Source: Ignavibacteria bacterium (GTDB lineage: Bacteria > Bacteroidota > Ignavibacteria > Ignavibacteriales > Melioribacteraceae). From it: a stretch of DNA of 64,000 nucleotides. Shown here one piece after another: positions 17,331-28,054 of the stretch (the stretch's first letter is position 1; each line of letters begins with the position of its first letter). Made by a program: the position numbers and the translations under genes. The stretch is from the NCBI GenBank assembly GCA_012719345.1, contig JAAYAN010000116.1, positions 27,669 to 91,668 of the forward strand, in the 5' to 3' direction. Below the pieces are notes generated by a model, which worked only from the letters and a program-made list of their open reading frames with translations, had not been told where the DNA came from and made no database searches.

Positions 17331-19556
17331 TTACTTCTTAATAACCGCTAATTTTGTAATACCGATATCGCCGCTGCCATCTTTATTGTATGCTGAAATT
17401 ATATAAATTCCCGAAGGCACGTAATTGCCGTCCATATCTTTCCCGTCCCATAAAGCAACAGCTCCTCCGGGACTTTCAAGTTCATTTATTAACGAGCCAG
17501 AGATATTGAATATTTTTAATGATGAATTTTCTATTAAGCCGTCAATTGTAATTGTTTTATTTGTTCCATCAACAATAAATGGATTTGGATAAACTCCCAA
17601 CTGCTCAAAATTTTCTTTTGGAGAAACTGATGTGGTTTGTAAAGCAGAAATACCTGCATTTGTTCCGAAATAAACAATACCGCTTTTCCCGTCAACAGAG
17701 ATAGAAATAATTTCATCGGAGGGCAAAGGACTGTTTGCCGATGTATAATTGGCAATAAGTACGCTTCCGTCTTCGGAATAGTGATAAACGCCTTTTGTTG
17801 TTCCTATCCATTTTTGATTTAAAGGATCAACTGCAATTGAAGTTACAGCAATATTATCGAGCCATCGTAATTCGAAAGGGATTGTTATCAGAACGGATTT
17901 ATCCAACTTCGAAGGATCTCGTATTATATCAATTCCTTTGCTGCTGCCAATCCATAATTCTCCCTTTTGGTCGAGTATTAAACATGAAAGATCCAAACTG
18001 TTTAATCCAGCATAAGTTGTAAGCAAACCCCACTTGTCGTCCTGTAAATCAGACAAAGTACCTTTATCGTTAAAAAATATCAATCCTTTATTTCCTTCCA
18101 AGCCGATAAACCATTTTGTTCCGTTTCTGTCTATTACCAATTCTTTAACTTCAATATCATTTGTTGTTAAAGGAGACTTAACTCTGAAATGGTGCCAACC
18201 ACCTGCTGAAGATAAAACACTTACCGGACTTTGATTTCCGGGTTTAAAGTTAAGCATCCATATATTATTGCTGTTGTCTTTAATAACATCTTCAATTACA
18301 ACAAATTCGTTATTTTCCGGTGCGCCTATAAGTTTTGGATTTGTATTATGGTAATCGTAGGTTGTGAACTTTCCGTCTTTTAATTGCGTAAAACCTTGTC
18401 CCCAGTTAGAAAAGAAAACATTGTTATCTTCTGCAGTATTAACTTTATGAAAAGCATTACTTTTAAATTCGGGTACATTTTTAGTAGAGTAATTTGTCCA
18501 TTTTTTACCATCCCACTTAAATACACCTTTTCCGCTTATATCTGTTCCGCTGGCACACCATAAATTACCTTCAGAATCGGTTGCCAAATCGACAAAAGAG
18601 TTTGAAAGGGGCGAGTTGGGACAAATTAAAGAAGCATTATTCTGATTAATTCTTGTAACTCCCGAATTTCCGGCAATATAAACTATATTGTTATTTGCAG
18701 ATAACCTTGAAGGAGTATTCTCGCTTATATTATATATTGAGGAAAGGTTTGTCCCATCGTACTTATAAACAGCAATTGATGATAAAATATAAAGATTGTT
18801 GCCATCGGAGCACATATCTAAAAGATTTTCAGTTCCGCTATTAAAAATGAAATTTTCTGCAGCGCCATTTACTAACCGGATAATCCGATTGTTTGAAATA
18901 AGCAGAATTTGATTGCTGTATTTCAGCACTTTTTTACAATCTGTTCCTGATAAAAAAACATCCCATGCAGAAGGTAAAAATAAATTTGCTGCTCCCGGTT
19001 TTTGAACGGCTAATCCCATTGCACTGCATACATAAAGCAAACCGTTTATTTTTTTTGTGTCTTTAAGAACAACTCCTGCGGGCAGGCTTCCAAAATTTTG
19101 ATATGTATCGTTGAAAGAAATTGACGAAGCATTTATTATAGAAAGTCCTATATTGCTTAAAGCAAGAACAGAATCACCGGAAAAAGAAAAACTGATAATA
19201 GATTTGGAAGTGGCTTCTGCCTTGCTAAGGTCTAGCAAAGAACTAAATTCTTTAGAAACTGTATTGTATACATCAATTGTTCCTGATTTTGAACCAATCC
19301 AAATTTGGTTTAAGTTATTGCTGGTAATTGCAGATAAATTTTGATTGCTTAGTCCGTCGGTCAGAGTAAATTGTTCAAAAGTACTATCTTCAGGAGAAAA
19401 ACAATAAGCCCCTCCCTCGGTTGCAACCCAAAGTTTATTTTTGTTTAAGGTTAAATCTGTAGCAACAATCTGAGATGATAAATTTTTCCACTGCGAAAAA
19501 TTAAAAGAAACAAATAATGATAAAAACAAAAAATAAACTATTTTGTTCTTGTACAT
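17331..19556 (-). CDS. Secreted two-component-regulator-propeller protein with T9SS sorting domain
   Basis: 741 residues. An N-terminal signal peptide (about residues 1-21) is followed by about a dozen beta-propeller blades of the hybrid two-component regulator type, marked by repeated IWIGSKSGTIDVY, WFIGLEGNKGLIFF and KWIGTTKGVYHYS motifs. The last 80-odd residues form a type A Por/T9SS sorting domain: GVYPNPFIVDG, SSLKIFNISG and the DGNYVPSGIYIISAY strand. The protein should therefore cross the outer membrane through a type IX secretion system and stay on the surface or be released. There is no kinase domain. It sits between ribH and the ABC-F gene. Function is unknown. Confidence 0.85.
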   Translation of the reverse strand: MYKNKIVYFLFLSLFVSFNFSQWKNLSSQIVATDLTLNKNKLWVATEGGAYCFSPEDSTFEQFTLTDGLSNQNLSAITSNNLNQIWIGSKSGTIDVYNTVSKEFSSLLDLSKAEATSKSIISFSFSGDSVLALSNIGLSIINASSISFNDTYQNFGSLPAGVVLKDTKKINGLLYVCSAMGLAVQKPGAANLFLPSAWDVFLSGTDCKKVLKYSNQILLISNNRIIRLVNGAAENFIFNSGTENLLDMCSDGNNLYILSSIAVYKYDGTNLSSIYNISENTPSRLSANNNIVYIAGNSGVTRINQNNASLICPNSPLSNSFVDLATDSEGNLWCASGTDISGKGVFKWDGKKWTNYSTKNVPEFKSNAFHKVNTAEDNNVFFSNWGQGFTQLKDGKFTTYDYHNTNPKLIGAPENNEFVVIEDVIKDNSNNIWMLNFKPGNQSPVSVLSSAGGWHHFRVKSPLTTNDIEVKELVIDRNGTKWFIGLEGNKGLIFFNDKGTLSDLQDDKWGLLTTYAGLNSLDLSCLILDQKGELWIGSSKGIDIIRDPSKLDKSVLITIPFELRWLDNIAVTSIAVDPLNQKWIGTTKGVYHYSEDGSVLIANYTSANSPLPSDEIISISVDGKSGIVYFGTNAGISALQTTSVSPKENFEQLGVYPNPFIVDGTNKTITIDGLIENSSLKIFNISGSLINELESPGGAVALWDGKDMDGNYVPSGIYIISAYNKDGSGDIGITKLAVIKK

Positions 19557-19627
19557 GGCAGTTCCGCTTTAGTTAATGATAAATGTGGTAGAAAAGTTTT
19601 CCGATATTGCCTCGAATACTTAAACAA

Positions 19628-20095
19628 TTAATATATTTTTTTCATTAAATCAGCCATTTCAATTGCTGCAAGGGCAGAGTCCCAGCCCTTGTTACCTGAT
19701 TTTGTTCCGGCTCTTTCAATAGCCTGCTCAATTGAATCTGTTGTAAGAACTCCAAAAATAACGGGAATCGAATATTTCAACGAAACCTGTGCTACACCTT
19801 TTGAAACTTCGGCTGCAACATAATCGAAATGCGGGGTTGCGCCTCTTATTACTGCACCAAGACAAATAATTGCATCATATTTTTTTAACTGGGCTAATTT
19901 ATCCGCTGCCAAAGGTATTTCAAAAGAACCCGGCACTTTTACAACAGTTATATTTTTTTCATCTGCATGATGGCGTTCAAGACAATCGATTGCCCCTTCT
20001 ACCAATTTCTGTGAAATAAAATCATTAAAGCGGCTAACTACCAAAGCAAATTTGAAATCTTTAGCAGATAATTTTCCTTCTAAAATATTTTTCAT
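19628..20095 (-). CDS. ribH: 6,7-dimethyl-8-ribityllumazine synthase
   Basis: 155 residues, the standard size. It condenses the ribityl-aminopyrimidine with 3,4-dihydroxybutanone 4-phosphate in riboflavin synthesis and usually forms a 60-mer shell. Visible are the substrate loop [22 protein letters not shown] and [18 protein letters not shown] with the catalytic histidine at position 89, then the C-terminal [23 protein letters not shown] lies just before the ATG. The other rib genes are not nearby; this gene follows a PHP phosphoesterase after 28 bases. Confidence 0.97.
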   Translation of the reverse strand: MKNILEGKLSAKDFKFALVVSRFNDFISQKLVEGAIDCLERHHADEKNITVVKVPGSFEIPLAADKLAQLKKYDAIICLGAVIRGATPHFDYVAAEVSKGVAQVSLKYSIPVIFGVLTTDSIEQAIERAGTKSGNKGWDSALAAIEMADLMKKIY

Positions 20096-20123
20096 CCTAT
20101 CTCCGGAACTTTTAAAACTAATT

Positions 20124-20939
20124 TTATAAAAAATTCTTGATATAATTTAATTTTTTCTGCGAAATATAATATTTTCCGAAGTTCGATTCATCCCCTTTTT
20201 CTCCTCCATGAAAATCTGAACCTCCGGATTCGGGCAAAGAATGTTTTTCGGCAATACTTTTTAATACTTTAGATCGACTTGGCGACAACATCGGGTGAAT
20301 TGTTTCCAAGCCGTCAATACCTTGTCCGAAAAGGGTTATAATGTCATCTTCTTTAATATTTACAGGGTGCGCCAAAAAAACAAGTCCTCCGGCAGAATGA
20401 AATATTTGTGTAACTATATCAACCGGCAGAAATGTTTTTTTTACATTTGCCGGACCGTTATCTCCGATAAATTTATAAAAAGCATCACCAAAAGAACTAA
20501 CATATTTTTTTTTAACCATTGCCTGAGCGATATGAGGGCGGGTAATTGGAGAATTCCCTGAAAACTCCCTTACATCGTCAATATTAATATTTACATTTAA
20601 ATTTTGTAATTCTGTAAGAATTTTACGAGCGCGTTGTTTGCGTTCAATTGTAAAATGAGCAAGAAAATCGGCAACTGACTTATTGTTTATATCAAAAAAA
20701 TATGAAAGAAGATGAATTTCCTGTGAATTAATTGATGAACTTGTTTCGATTCCTGGAATTACCTCTATCCCAAGTTTTTTCCCGTATTCAACAGCTTCGG
20801 GAAACGCTTCTACAGTATCGTGATCTGTTATACTGATAACAGAAATGTTGTGTTTGAGAGCTTTATTTACTATTTGAATAGGAGATAAAGCCCCGTCGGA
20901 TTTATTTGTGTGGATATGAAGATCGACCTTAAAAGGCAT
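20124..20939 (-). CDS. PHP-domain phosphoesterase (RNase AM / 3',5'-nucleotide phosphatase type)
   Basis: 271 residues. The four PHP metal-binding motifs are present: [11 protein letters not shown] at the N-terminus, [12 protein letters not shown], a glutamate/His region ([19 protein letters not shown]), and the C-terminal ARDRHGG-equivalent [10 protein letters not shown]. The layout matches the YciV/TrpH group, which hydrolyses 5' ends of short RNA or 3',5'-bisphosphorylated nucleosides; exact substrate is inferred from family. The ATG lies five bases after the stop of the Crp-type regulator gene and lacks a clear ribosome binding site, suggesting coupled translation. Confidence 0.88.
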   Translation of the reverse strand: MPFKVDLHIHTNKSDGALSPIQIVNKALKHNISVISITDHDTVEAFPEAVEYGKKLGIEVIPGIETSSSINSQEIHLLSYFFDINNKSVADFLAHFTIERKQRARKILTELQNLNVNINIDDVREFSGNSPITRPHIAQAMVKKKYVSSFGDAFYKFIGDNGPANVKKTFLPVDIVTQIFHSAGGLVFLAHPVNIKEDDIITLFGQGIDGLETIHPMLSPSRSKVLKSIAEKHSLPESGGSDFHGGEKGDESNFGKYYISQKKLNYIKNFL

Positions 20940-20944
20940 TAAAA

Positions 20945-21625
20945 TTAACCGTAAACTTCCTTAAATTTTTCGTAACACAAAATTCTCAATTTCGAGCCTT
21001 CAAGTTCGATAAGCTGTTTCTTTGCAAAAGAATGTAAAGTTCTAGAAATAGTTTCGCGTGAAGTTGCAGCCATATTAGCTAAATCCTGTTGAAGAGGAAG
21101 TTTTTCAATTTCCACAACACCCTGTTTAATCGTTCCCATATCATCAGCAAGTTGAAGAAGTACGCTTGCTACTTTACCTTCAGCATCTTTTAACGAAAGA
21201 GATTTAATTTTCATATCTGCAGCGCGAAGTCTTTTGGTAAGTTCCTGCAAAAGTGCAATTGAAACTTCAGGGTGCTGTTTAATAAGTTCAATAAAATCGT
21301 TTCTTTGAATCATAAACAATTCGGTATCTTCCAATGCTACAACTGAAGCAGAACGGGTCATTCCGTCAAGAATTGCCATCTCACCGAAAAAATCAGATTC
21401 GTTTAATATTGTTAAAATAACCTCGCGTCCGTCGTTACTTGTTCGTGAAATCTTTACTTTTCCGCTGATTATTACAAAAAGTCCGCTTCCGGAATCTTCT
21501 TCTATTAATATTACACTTTCCTTTTTATAAGTCTTTTTTGAACCTATATTTACAACCTGTTCAAGTGCATCATCCGGTAAATCGGAAAATATTGGAACAT
21601 ATTGCAGAAAATCACTAGATGACAT
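20945..21625 (-). CDS. Crp/Fnr-family transcriptional regulator with CRP-like recognition helix
   Basis: 226 residues. The N-terminal cyclic-nucleotide-binding domain retains the phosphate cassette FFGEMAILDGMTRSASV, close to the cAMP site of E. coli CRP. It has no N-terminal cysteine cluster, so it is not an oxygen-sensing FNR. The C-terminal winged helix has LPLQQDLANMAATSRETISR; the SRET-I-R recognition helix parallels the CRP residues that read TGTGA. A palindrome of that type lies 25 bases upstream of its own start (21650-21665), suggesting autoregulation. It heads a minus-strand run with the PHP gene and ribH and is divergent from gap. Whether it binds cAMP or another ligand cannot be told. 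Confidence 0.92.
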   Translation of the reverse strand: MSSSDFLQYVPIFSDLPDDALEQVVNIGSKKTYKKESVILIEEDSGSGLFVIISGKVKISRTSNDGREVILTILNESDFFGEMAILDGMTRSASVVALEDTELFMIQRNDFIELIKQHPEVSIALLQELTKRLRAADMKIKSLSLKDAEGKVASVLLQLADDMGTIKQGVVEIEKLPLQQDLANMAATSRETISRTLHSFAKKQLIELEGSKLRILCYEKFKEVYG

Positions 21626-21649
21626 AAATTCTCCAAAAAAATATAAAAA

Positions 21650-21665
21650 TGTGATTTAAATCAAA
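21650..21665. promoter_or_regulatory. Candidate Crp-family operator in the crp-like/gap divergent region
   Basis: TGTGATTTAAATCAAA matches TGTGA-N6-TCACA at nine of ten bases. It sits 25 bases upstream of the Crp-type gene and about 170 bases upstream of gap, so it could control either direction. It shares the TTTAAA centre with the site at 1528-1543. Confidence 0.5.
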
Positions 21666-21820
21666 ATCTTTCTGCAATAATAATATATCTGAAAGAATAA
21701 TACAAATAATAAATTCAATGAAAAAATAAAGAGACTATCATTTATTGCAGGCAAAAAATTGAAATTTATGTTTCAATATTGTAATTTACAGTTTTGAATT
21801 TTGAACCAATTATTAATTAA

Positions 21821-22834
<1,014 letters not shown>

Positions 22835-22847
22835 GGTAAATAAATAT

Positions 22848-22869
22848 AAGGCGCCGTTTGGCGCCTTTT
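22848..22869 (+). terminator. Terminator or attenuating hairpin between gap and pgk
   Basis: AAGGCGCC, loop GTTT, GGCGCCTT and a short T-run (TTTT). It is an 8-bp perfect, mostly G/C stem, remarkable in this AT-rich sequence, placed 13 bases after the gap stop and 32 bases before pgk. The short T-run allows some read-through. Confidence 0.75.
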
Positions 22870-22901
22870 AATTATTATTTAAGAATTTCGGGGAAACTAA
22901 A

Positions 22902-24098
22902 ATGAACAAACTGACAATTGATGATATAAATGTTAAAGGGAAAAGGGTTTTGGTTCGTGTAGATTTCAACGTTCCGATGAACGAGAAACTTGAAATTACA
23001 GATGATATAAGAATTACATCGGCTTTGCCGACAATAAGAAAAATATTGAAAGACGGCGGAAGGGCAATACTGATGAGCCATTTGGGCAGACCGAAAGATG
23101 CTTACAAGGCTGAATTCAGCTTGAAACCGGTTGCAGTACGTCTAAGCCAGCTTTTAAATCAGGAAGTAAAATTTGCACCAGATTGTGTGGGACCGGAAGT
23201 AAAAAAGATTGTTGATAACTTGAAAGACGGCGAAGTAGTAATTTTAGAAAATGTCCGTTTCCATGGTCAGGAAACAAAAAACGATCCTGAATTTTCGAAG
23301 CAGCTTGCAGAACTTGGCGATGTTTATGTTAATGATGCATTCGGCTCGGCTCACCGCGCTCATTGTTCAACTGAAGGTGTTACAAAATTTATAAAAACTT
23401 CTGTTTCCGGTTATTTGATGAAAAAAGAATTAGATTATCTCGGAAAAGCGGTATCGGATCCAAAACGTCCTTTCACTGCTATTCTCGGCGGATCGAAAAT
23501 ATCAGGGAAAATAGATGTTATTGAAAATCTTCTTCCAAAAGTAGATACATTAATAGTTGGCGGAGGAATGGCTTTTACTTTTTATAAAGCTATGGGATTA
23601 GAAATAGGTTCCTCTCTTCTTGAAGCAGATAAAATTGATCTTGCCAAAGCAGTTTTAGATAAAGCAAAAAACTCAAAAGTTAATTTTCTGCTTCCTAAGG
23701 ATGTTGTTGTTGCTCCTCAGTTTGCTGCCGATGCTCCTTCTAAAGTTGTAGGTATCGATGCAATTCCCGCTGATATGATGGGACTTGATATTGGTCCTGC
23801 AACAATCGAACTTTTCAAAGGTGAAATTCTGAAAAGCAAAACTGTTGTTTGGAACGGTCCTATGGGTGTATTTGAATTTGATGCATTTGCAAAAGGAACT
23901 GATGCAATTGCTACATCTCTTGTAAAAGCTACTGAAAACGGTGCTATTACAGTTGTGGGAGGCGGTGACTCGGCTGCAGCAATTAAGAAAGCCGGACTTG
24001 ATGAAAAAGTATCGCACGTTTCAACCGGCGGCGGAGCTTCACTCGAATTCCTCGAAGGAAAAGTTCTTCCGGGTGTTGATGCTTTGACTAATGCATAA
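22902..24098 (+). CDS. pgk: Phosphoglycerate kinase
   Basis: 398 residues, normal length. Motifs include [12 protein letters not shown] at the N-terminus, [11 protein letters not shown], the phosphoglycerate-binding ENVRFHGQE region, [25 protein letters not shown] and the nucleotide-site [13 protein letters not shown], then [15 protein letters not shown]. It makes ATP from 1,3-bisphosphoglycerate, the product of the gene upstream. It ends in a clear terminator and so closes the glycolytic pair. Confidence 0.98.
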   Translation: MNKLTIDDINVKGKRVLVRVDFNVPMNEKLEITDDIRITSALPTIRKILKDGGRAILMSHLGRPKDAYKAEFSLKPVAVRLSQLLNQEVKFAPDCVGPEVKKIVDNLKDGEVVILENVRFHGQETKNDPEFSKQLAELGDVYVNDAFGSAHRAHCSTEGVTKFIKTSVSGYLMKKELDYLGKAVSDPKRPFTAILGGSKISGKIDVIENLLPKVDTLIVGGGMAFTFYKAMGLEIGSSLLEADKIDLAKAVLDKAKNSKVNFLLPKDVVVAPQFAADAPSKVVGIDAIPADMMGLDIGPATIELFKGEILKSKTVVWNGPMGVFEFDAFAKGTDAIATSLVKATENGAITVVGGGDSAAAIKKAGLDEKVSHVSTGGGASLEFLEGKVLPGVDALTNA

Positions 24099-24117
24099 AT
24101 TTATTTGAAACTTTTAC

Positions 24118-24156
24118 AGAGGAGATTCGGTTTTAGAGAATCTTCTCTTTTTTTAT
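24118..24156 (+). terminator. Rho-independent terminator of pgk
   Basis: AGAGGAGATTC (24118-24128) pairs with GAATCTTCTCT (24138-24148), with one G-U wobble and a nine-base loop, followed by a T-run. It lies 19 bases after the pgk stop. Confidence 0.85.
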
Positions 24157-24172
24157 TTTTTAAGGTTATTTT

Positions 24173-25066
24173 ATGGGAATTGATTCAAGAGATTACTACA
24201 GACCGCAAAACAGATTCAGTTTTTTACCTCCTATGATAAAAAACTTACTGATTATTAATGTTGTTGTTTTTCTAATCACTCAAATAGGATATTCTTTAAT
24301 TATCGGTGAATATGAACTGGCATACATAATTCAGAAATATTTTTCTTTGGTGGGACTTAATGCTCCCGAAGGTTTGCAGTTTTATCCTTGGCAGCTTGTT
24401 ACATATCAATTCCTTCACGCTGATTTTTCACATATTTTCTGGAATATGTTTGCATTATGGATGTTCGGTATGGAATTGGAAAATATATGGGGCTCTGTAA
24501 AATTTCTTATATATTACTTAATCAGCGGTGTTGGTGGCGGATTACTGCATCTTTTCCTTTCGGATTCTTCCGGCATTACGGTTGGCGCATCAGGAGCAAT
24601 TTATGGCGTTTTGTTGGCTTTTGCAATGTTTTTTCCGAACAGACCGATTTATATCTATTTTTTACTTCCGGTTAAAGCTAAATATTTAATTGCTTTTTAT
24701 ATTTTAATGGATTTGTTTACCGTTGGCAGCGTGAGTATGGTAGCAAAGCTTGCCCATTTAGGCGGAGCATTAACAGGTTTTATTTTTATAATGTTAGATT
24801 CGGGAAATAATATTTCTCTGTCATCATGGTTAAATTCGTATAAAAAATCAAAAGAAGAAAGACCATCCTTTAGGAAATCTTATGGTTCGTCCCGCAGAAG
24901 TGATGATATCACTGAGGCTGAGTTTTATGATATAAGCGAAAAGAAAGAAGATGAAATAACACAAGATGATATTGACCGGATCTTAGATAAAATTTCTGCT
25001 TCGGGATATCAGAATCTTACTGAAAAAGAGAAAAAGATACTTTTTGAGGCAAGCAAAAAGAAATGA
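24173..25066 (+). CDS. Rhomboid-family intramembrane serine protease
   Basis: 297 residues. About six transmembrane helices occupy residues 20-210, including the HADFSHIFWNMFALWMFG segment. The catalytic dyad is present: S140 in GASGAIYG and H195 in AHLGGALTGF. The family cleaves transmembrane helices within the bilayer. After the membrane core comes a soluble tail of about 85 charged residues ending in a small helical domain (EITQDDIDRILDKISASGY), found on many Bacteroidota rhomboids. The start overlaps nothing and follows the pgk terminator. The stop overlaps the next ATG by four bases (ATGA). Confidence 0.93.
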   Translation: MGIDSRDYYRPQNRFSFLPPMIKNLLIINVVVFLITQIGYSLIIGEYELAYIIQKYFSLVGLNAPEGLQFYPWQLVTYQFLHADFSHIFWNMFALWMFGMELENIWGSVKFLIYYLISGVGGGLLHLFLSDSSGITVGASGAIYGVLLAFAMFFPNRPIYIYFLLPVKAKYLIAFYILMDLFTVGSVSMVAKLAHLGGALTGFIFIMLDSGNNISLSSWLNSYKKSKEERPSFRKSYGSSRRSDDITEAEFYDISEKKEDEITQDDIDRILDKISASGYQNLTEKEKKILFEASKKK

Positions 25067-25368
25067 AAAAAATAATTATTATTATGTTTGTTTCTTTTTT
25101 TTCCTGCAGCGATAATAAAAACGATATCGAAACAATTTCAAAAATATACGTCGAGGAACTTGTTGTCCGCGAACAGTATGGAGGTAATTATAAACTTTAT
25201 AAAGAAAATTATTCTGAAATATTAAAAAAATACGGGCATACAAAAGAATCATATAAAAACGCGCTAAAACAAATTGGTAATGATCCGGACAAGTGGGAAT
25301 CTTTTTTTTCGGAGAGTCTGATTTATTTAAATGAACTTAAAGAGAAGGCCGATTCTTCTGGGCATTAA
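25063..25368 (+). CDS. Small predicted lipoprotein, function unknown
   Basis: 101 residues. A short signal sequence ends in a lipobox (FFSC), then about 85 charged helical residues. The pattern of a VEELVVREQY helix followed by YSEILKKYGHTKESYKNAL recalls small Bacteroidota lipoproteins of the DUF4296 type, but I am not certain. It starts inside the rhomboid stop codon (ATGA overlap), so the two are translated together. Its last 32 bases overlap the 3' end of recQ on the other strand. Confidence 0.7.
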   Translation: MKKIIIIMFVSFFSCSDNKNDIETISKIYVEELVVREQYGGNYKLYKENYSEILKKYGHTKESYKNALKQIGNDPDKWESFFSESLIYLNELKEKADSSGH

Positions 25369-27886
25369 TTTTTGCAACCACAATTCTTATTTCGGGATAC
25401 GTAACTTTTTCTTGCAGTTTCTCTTTTATTTCTTTTAAGACGGTATTATTATTATTAACTTCTTTAATAATAAGTCTTATTTTCTCTTTATCGATAATTT
25501 TTGTTATGTCGGTTTCGGGTAAATACTGGATAATTGTTTCAATTTGTAAACCGGCAACAGCTTCAGTTACCTTAAGCAAACTCGCAATATCTTTTAAATT
25601 GTATTTTTTGTTGATTAAGTTTTTTGTTAGTTCAAGCGAATCGGGCAGATTTATAACTTCTTTTACAGAATGTTCTTTAACAACTTCTAAAATATCATCG
25701 CCAAGTTTGTTGAACATTCTTTGATTAAAACCTTTTACTGTAAGCAGTGCCGATTGGGTATTCGGTTTTTGCGAAGAAATAATTCTTAACAGCTCATCAC
25801 TGCAAATCAATCCGGGTGACTGCATAAATTTTTGCGAAGCAGCATCTCGTATATCTTTTAATTTATTAAATAATGCTAAATCGTATGTATTTATTGCAGA
25901 AGAAGTATTTTCTTTTAATTTTTCTCCTGGAATAAAAAATTTGTTTTTTGTTTTGCCAATTATTTTTCGCGAAAAAAGATTTGCCAATGCATCTTTTAAT
26001 ATTCTTTTGTTGAGATTAGAAAAAGCTCCGAATGTTGCCATAGAAGAGTACTTGCTATCATTCCCCCAAAGAATATCTTCTATAGTTTTTTCAGTATTCT
26101 CTTCAGTTAAAAATTTTAGAGTGTTTATTATTTTCTCGTTTATATATTCTTCAAGCTCAGGATCGGTATTTAAAAAATCGGCACAATTATCGCATTTCCC
26201 GCATTTATAACTTTCAGTTTCTTCTCCAAAATAATCAAGTATAAACTTGAATCTGCAGTTCTTGCTGAAAACATATCTTTCTATTTCCTGAAGTTTATTC
26301 AGGGAATATTGTTTGTGTTCATTCATTTTAGAAAGATCAATTTGAAGCCGTTTTATTTCAACCCTAGGTTCTTTTAATGTATAAGAAGGTGAATCGGAAG
26401 GTCTTTGATAATCAAGTATTCCGGCACCGGAAAGTGTTGTTAAAGCAGAAATGATTTCATCTTGTTCCGTATCAAAAAACGAAGAAATGTCTTTAAGATT
26501 TATTCTCTGAGAATTCCTGAAAATTGAACTGCCGTATTTTTTTAAAAGAAAAACAAGAAGGTCGCTAAAAAATGCAGAAGCCACACTTTTTATATAACTT
26601 TTAAGTTCGCTTTGACCCAGATTTATTTTGATATGATGATTTTGTTCGAATTCCGAAATACGGGTAAAAATTCCGGCATTAACCATAAAATTAAGGCACG
26701 AATTCAAAATCTGCGATGAAATTCCGTTAGCATCGCATATCCTTGTAAATTTATCGTCGGCGGGAACAGGTACTGTATTTACTTCGCCTAAAGCTATTTG
26801 TCCGTAATTGCATAGCAGCGAATACACACTTTTTATCTGTTCAAGTTCGGGATAAGAATTACGGATTAAAAATTCCTGAATATTTTTATCGCGGGGCTCG
26901 AAAAGCAAAATGGCTTTCGATTCGTTTCCGTCGCGTCCGGCGCGCCCGATTTCCTGATAATAATTTTCGATTGTTGACGGCATATTAAAATGTATTATAA
27001 GCCTGATATCTTTTTTATCGATGCCCATCCCGAATGCATTTGTGGAACAGATAACATCAATCCGGTCATTTAAAAAATCATCCTGAACAATTCTCCGGTT
27101 TTCCGGTGTCATCCCGGCGTGGTAAAAAGCTGCATTGATTTTGTTTGCCAGGAGAAAGGAAACTGCCTCTTCAGCATTTTTACGAGTTGAGCAATATACT
27201 ATTGCGGGATGTCCGAATTGTTTTAAAAGCGAAAGACATTTCTCTTTTTTTTGAGAAGTTCTTACGGCTCCTATCGAAAGATTTTCCCGCTCAAACCCTT
27301 TAATGAATATTTTTGAAGAAATAAACCCGAGCTGCTTAATAATATCCTGCCGAACTTCAGGTGTAGCAGTCGCAGTAAATCCCGAAATTTTACTAACACC
27401 GGTAAAATCGCAGAATTCTTTTATTTTACGGTAACTGGGACGAAAATTATGTCCCCATTCGCTTATGCAGTGCGCTTCGTCCACAAAAATGTAATCGGGT
27501 TTAAGCTCCTTTAATAGTGCAGTTATTTTAATATTTCCAAGTCTTTCGGGGGCAAGATATAAAAGTTTTGTTTTGCCTTCGCTAATATTGCGTAAAACCT
27601 TTTCGGTTTCCCGAAACCCGACGGAACTGTTAATAAATGCCGCAATTTCTTCTATCTGATTAAGGCTGTCAACCTGATCTTTCATTAAAGCGATTAAGGG
27701 CGAAATTACAATAGAATAAGAATTCCCAATGATTGCAGGAATCTGGTAACAAAGAGATTTGCCTCCGCCGGTTGGTAAAATTGCTAAAACATTTTCACCG
27801 GAAATAATTGATTCAATTATTTCTTCCTGTCCGGAACGAAAAGATTTATATCCGAAATATTTATTAAGCGCTTCGAAGATGTTCAT
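25337..27886 (-). CDS. recQ: RecQ-family ATP-dependent DNA helicase
   Basis: 849 residues, longer than E. coli RecQ (about 610). Walker A LPTGGGKSL lies at about residues 38-46, the DEAH box at 136-139 with the following aromatic loop CISEWGHNFR, and motif VI HFNMPSTIENYYQEIGRAGRDG. The zinc-binding RQC region is seen as CRFKFILDYFGE and YKCGKCDNC. A winged helix, an HRDC domain (LFNKLKDIRDAASQKF) and a C-terminal HTH_40-like helical segment (YNLKDIASLLKVTEAVAGLQI) account for the extra length. It unwinds 3'-5' and serves recombinational repair. It converges with, and overlaps, the small lipoprotein gene. Confidence 0.94.
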   Translation of the reverse strand: MNIFEALNKYFGYKSFRSGQEEIIESIISGENVLAILPTGGGKSLCYQIPAIIGNSYSIVISPLIALMKDQVDSLNQIEEIAAFINSSVGFRETEKVLRNISEGKTKLLYLAPERLGNIKITALLKELKPDYIFVDEAHCISEWGHNFRPSYRKIKEFCDFTGVSKISGFTATATPEVRQDIIKQLGFISSKIFIKGFERENLSIGAVRTSQKKEKCLSLLKQFGHPAIVYCSTRKNAEEAVSFLLANKINAAFYHAGMTPENRRIVQDDFLNDRIDVICSTNAFGMGIDKKDIRLIIHFNMPSTIENYYQEIGRAGRDGNESKAILLFEPRDKNIQEFLIRNSYPELEQIKSVYSLLCNYGQIALGEVNTVPVPADDKFTRICDANGISSQILNSCLNFMVNAGIFTRISEFEQNHHIKINLGQSELKSYIKSVASAFFSDLLVFLLKKYGSSIFRNSQRINLKDISSFFDTEQDEIISALTTLSGAGILDYQRPSDSPSYTLKEPRVEIKRLQIDLSKMNEHKQYSLNKLQEIERYVFSKNCRFKFILDYFGEETESYKCGKCDNCADFLNTDPELEEYINEKIINTLKFLTEENTEKTIEDILWGNDSKYSSMATFGAFSNLNKRILKDALANLFSRKIIGKTKNKFFIPGEKLKENTSSAINTYDLALFNKLKDIRDAASQKFMQSPGLICSDELLRIISSQKPNTQSALLTVKGFNQRMFNKLGDDILEVVKEHSVKEVINLPDSLELTKNLINKKYNLKDIASLLKVTEAVAGLQIETIIQYLPETDITKIIDKEKIRLIIKEVNNNNTVLKEIKEKLQEKVTYPEIRIVVAKINAQKNRPSL

Positions 27887-28054
27887 AATTTTAAGATTGA
27901 AAAATACAAAATATTACAATTTTAATTCACTTATTAAAAAGAAGTTTGTAATAACAGCCAGAGATATTCTAAAAATCTTTTCTCTTTTGGATTTAAACTC
28001 TTTTTTTTCGATGTTTAAATACTTCATAAAATTAAATTATAAACGGAGAAAAAA

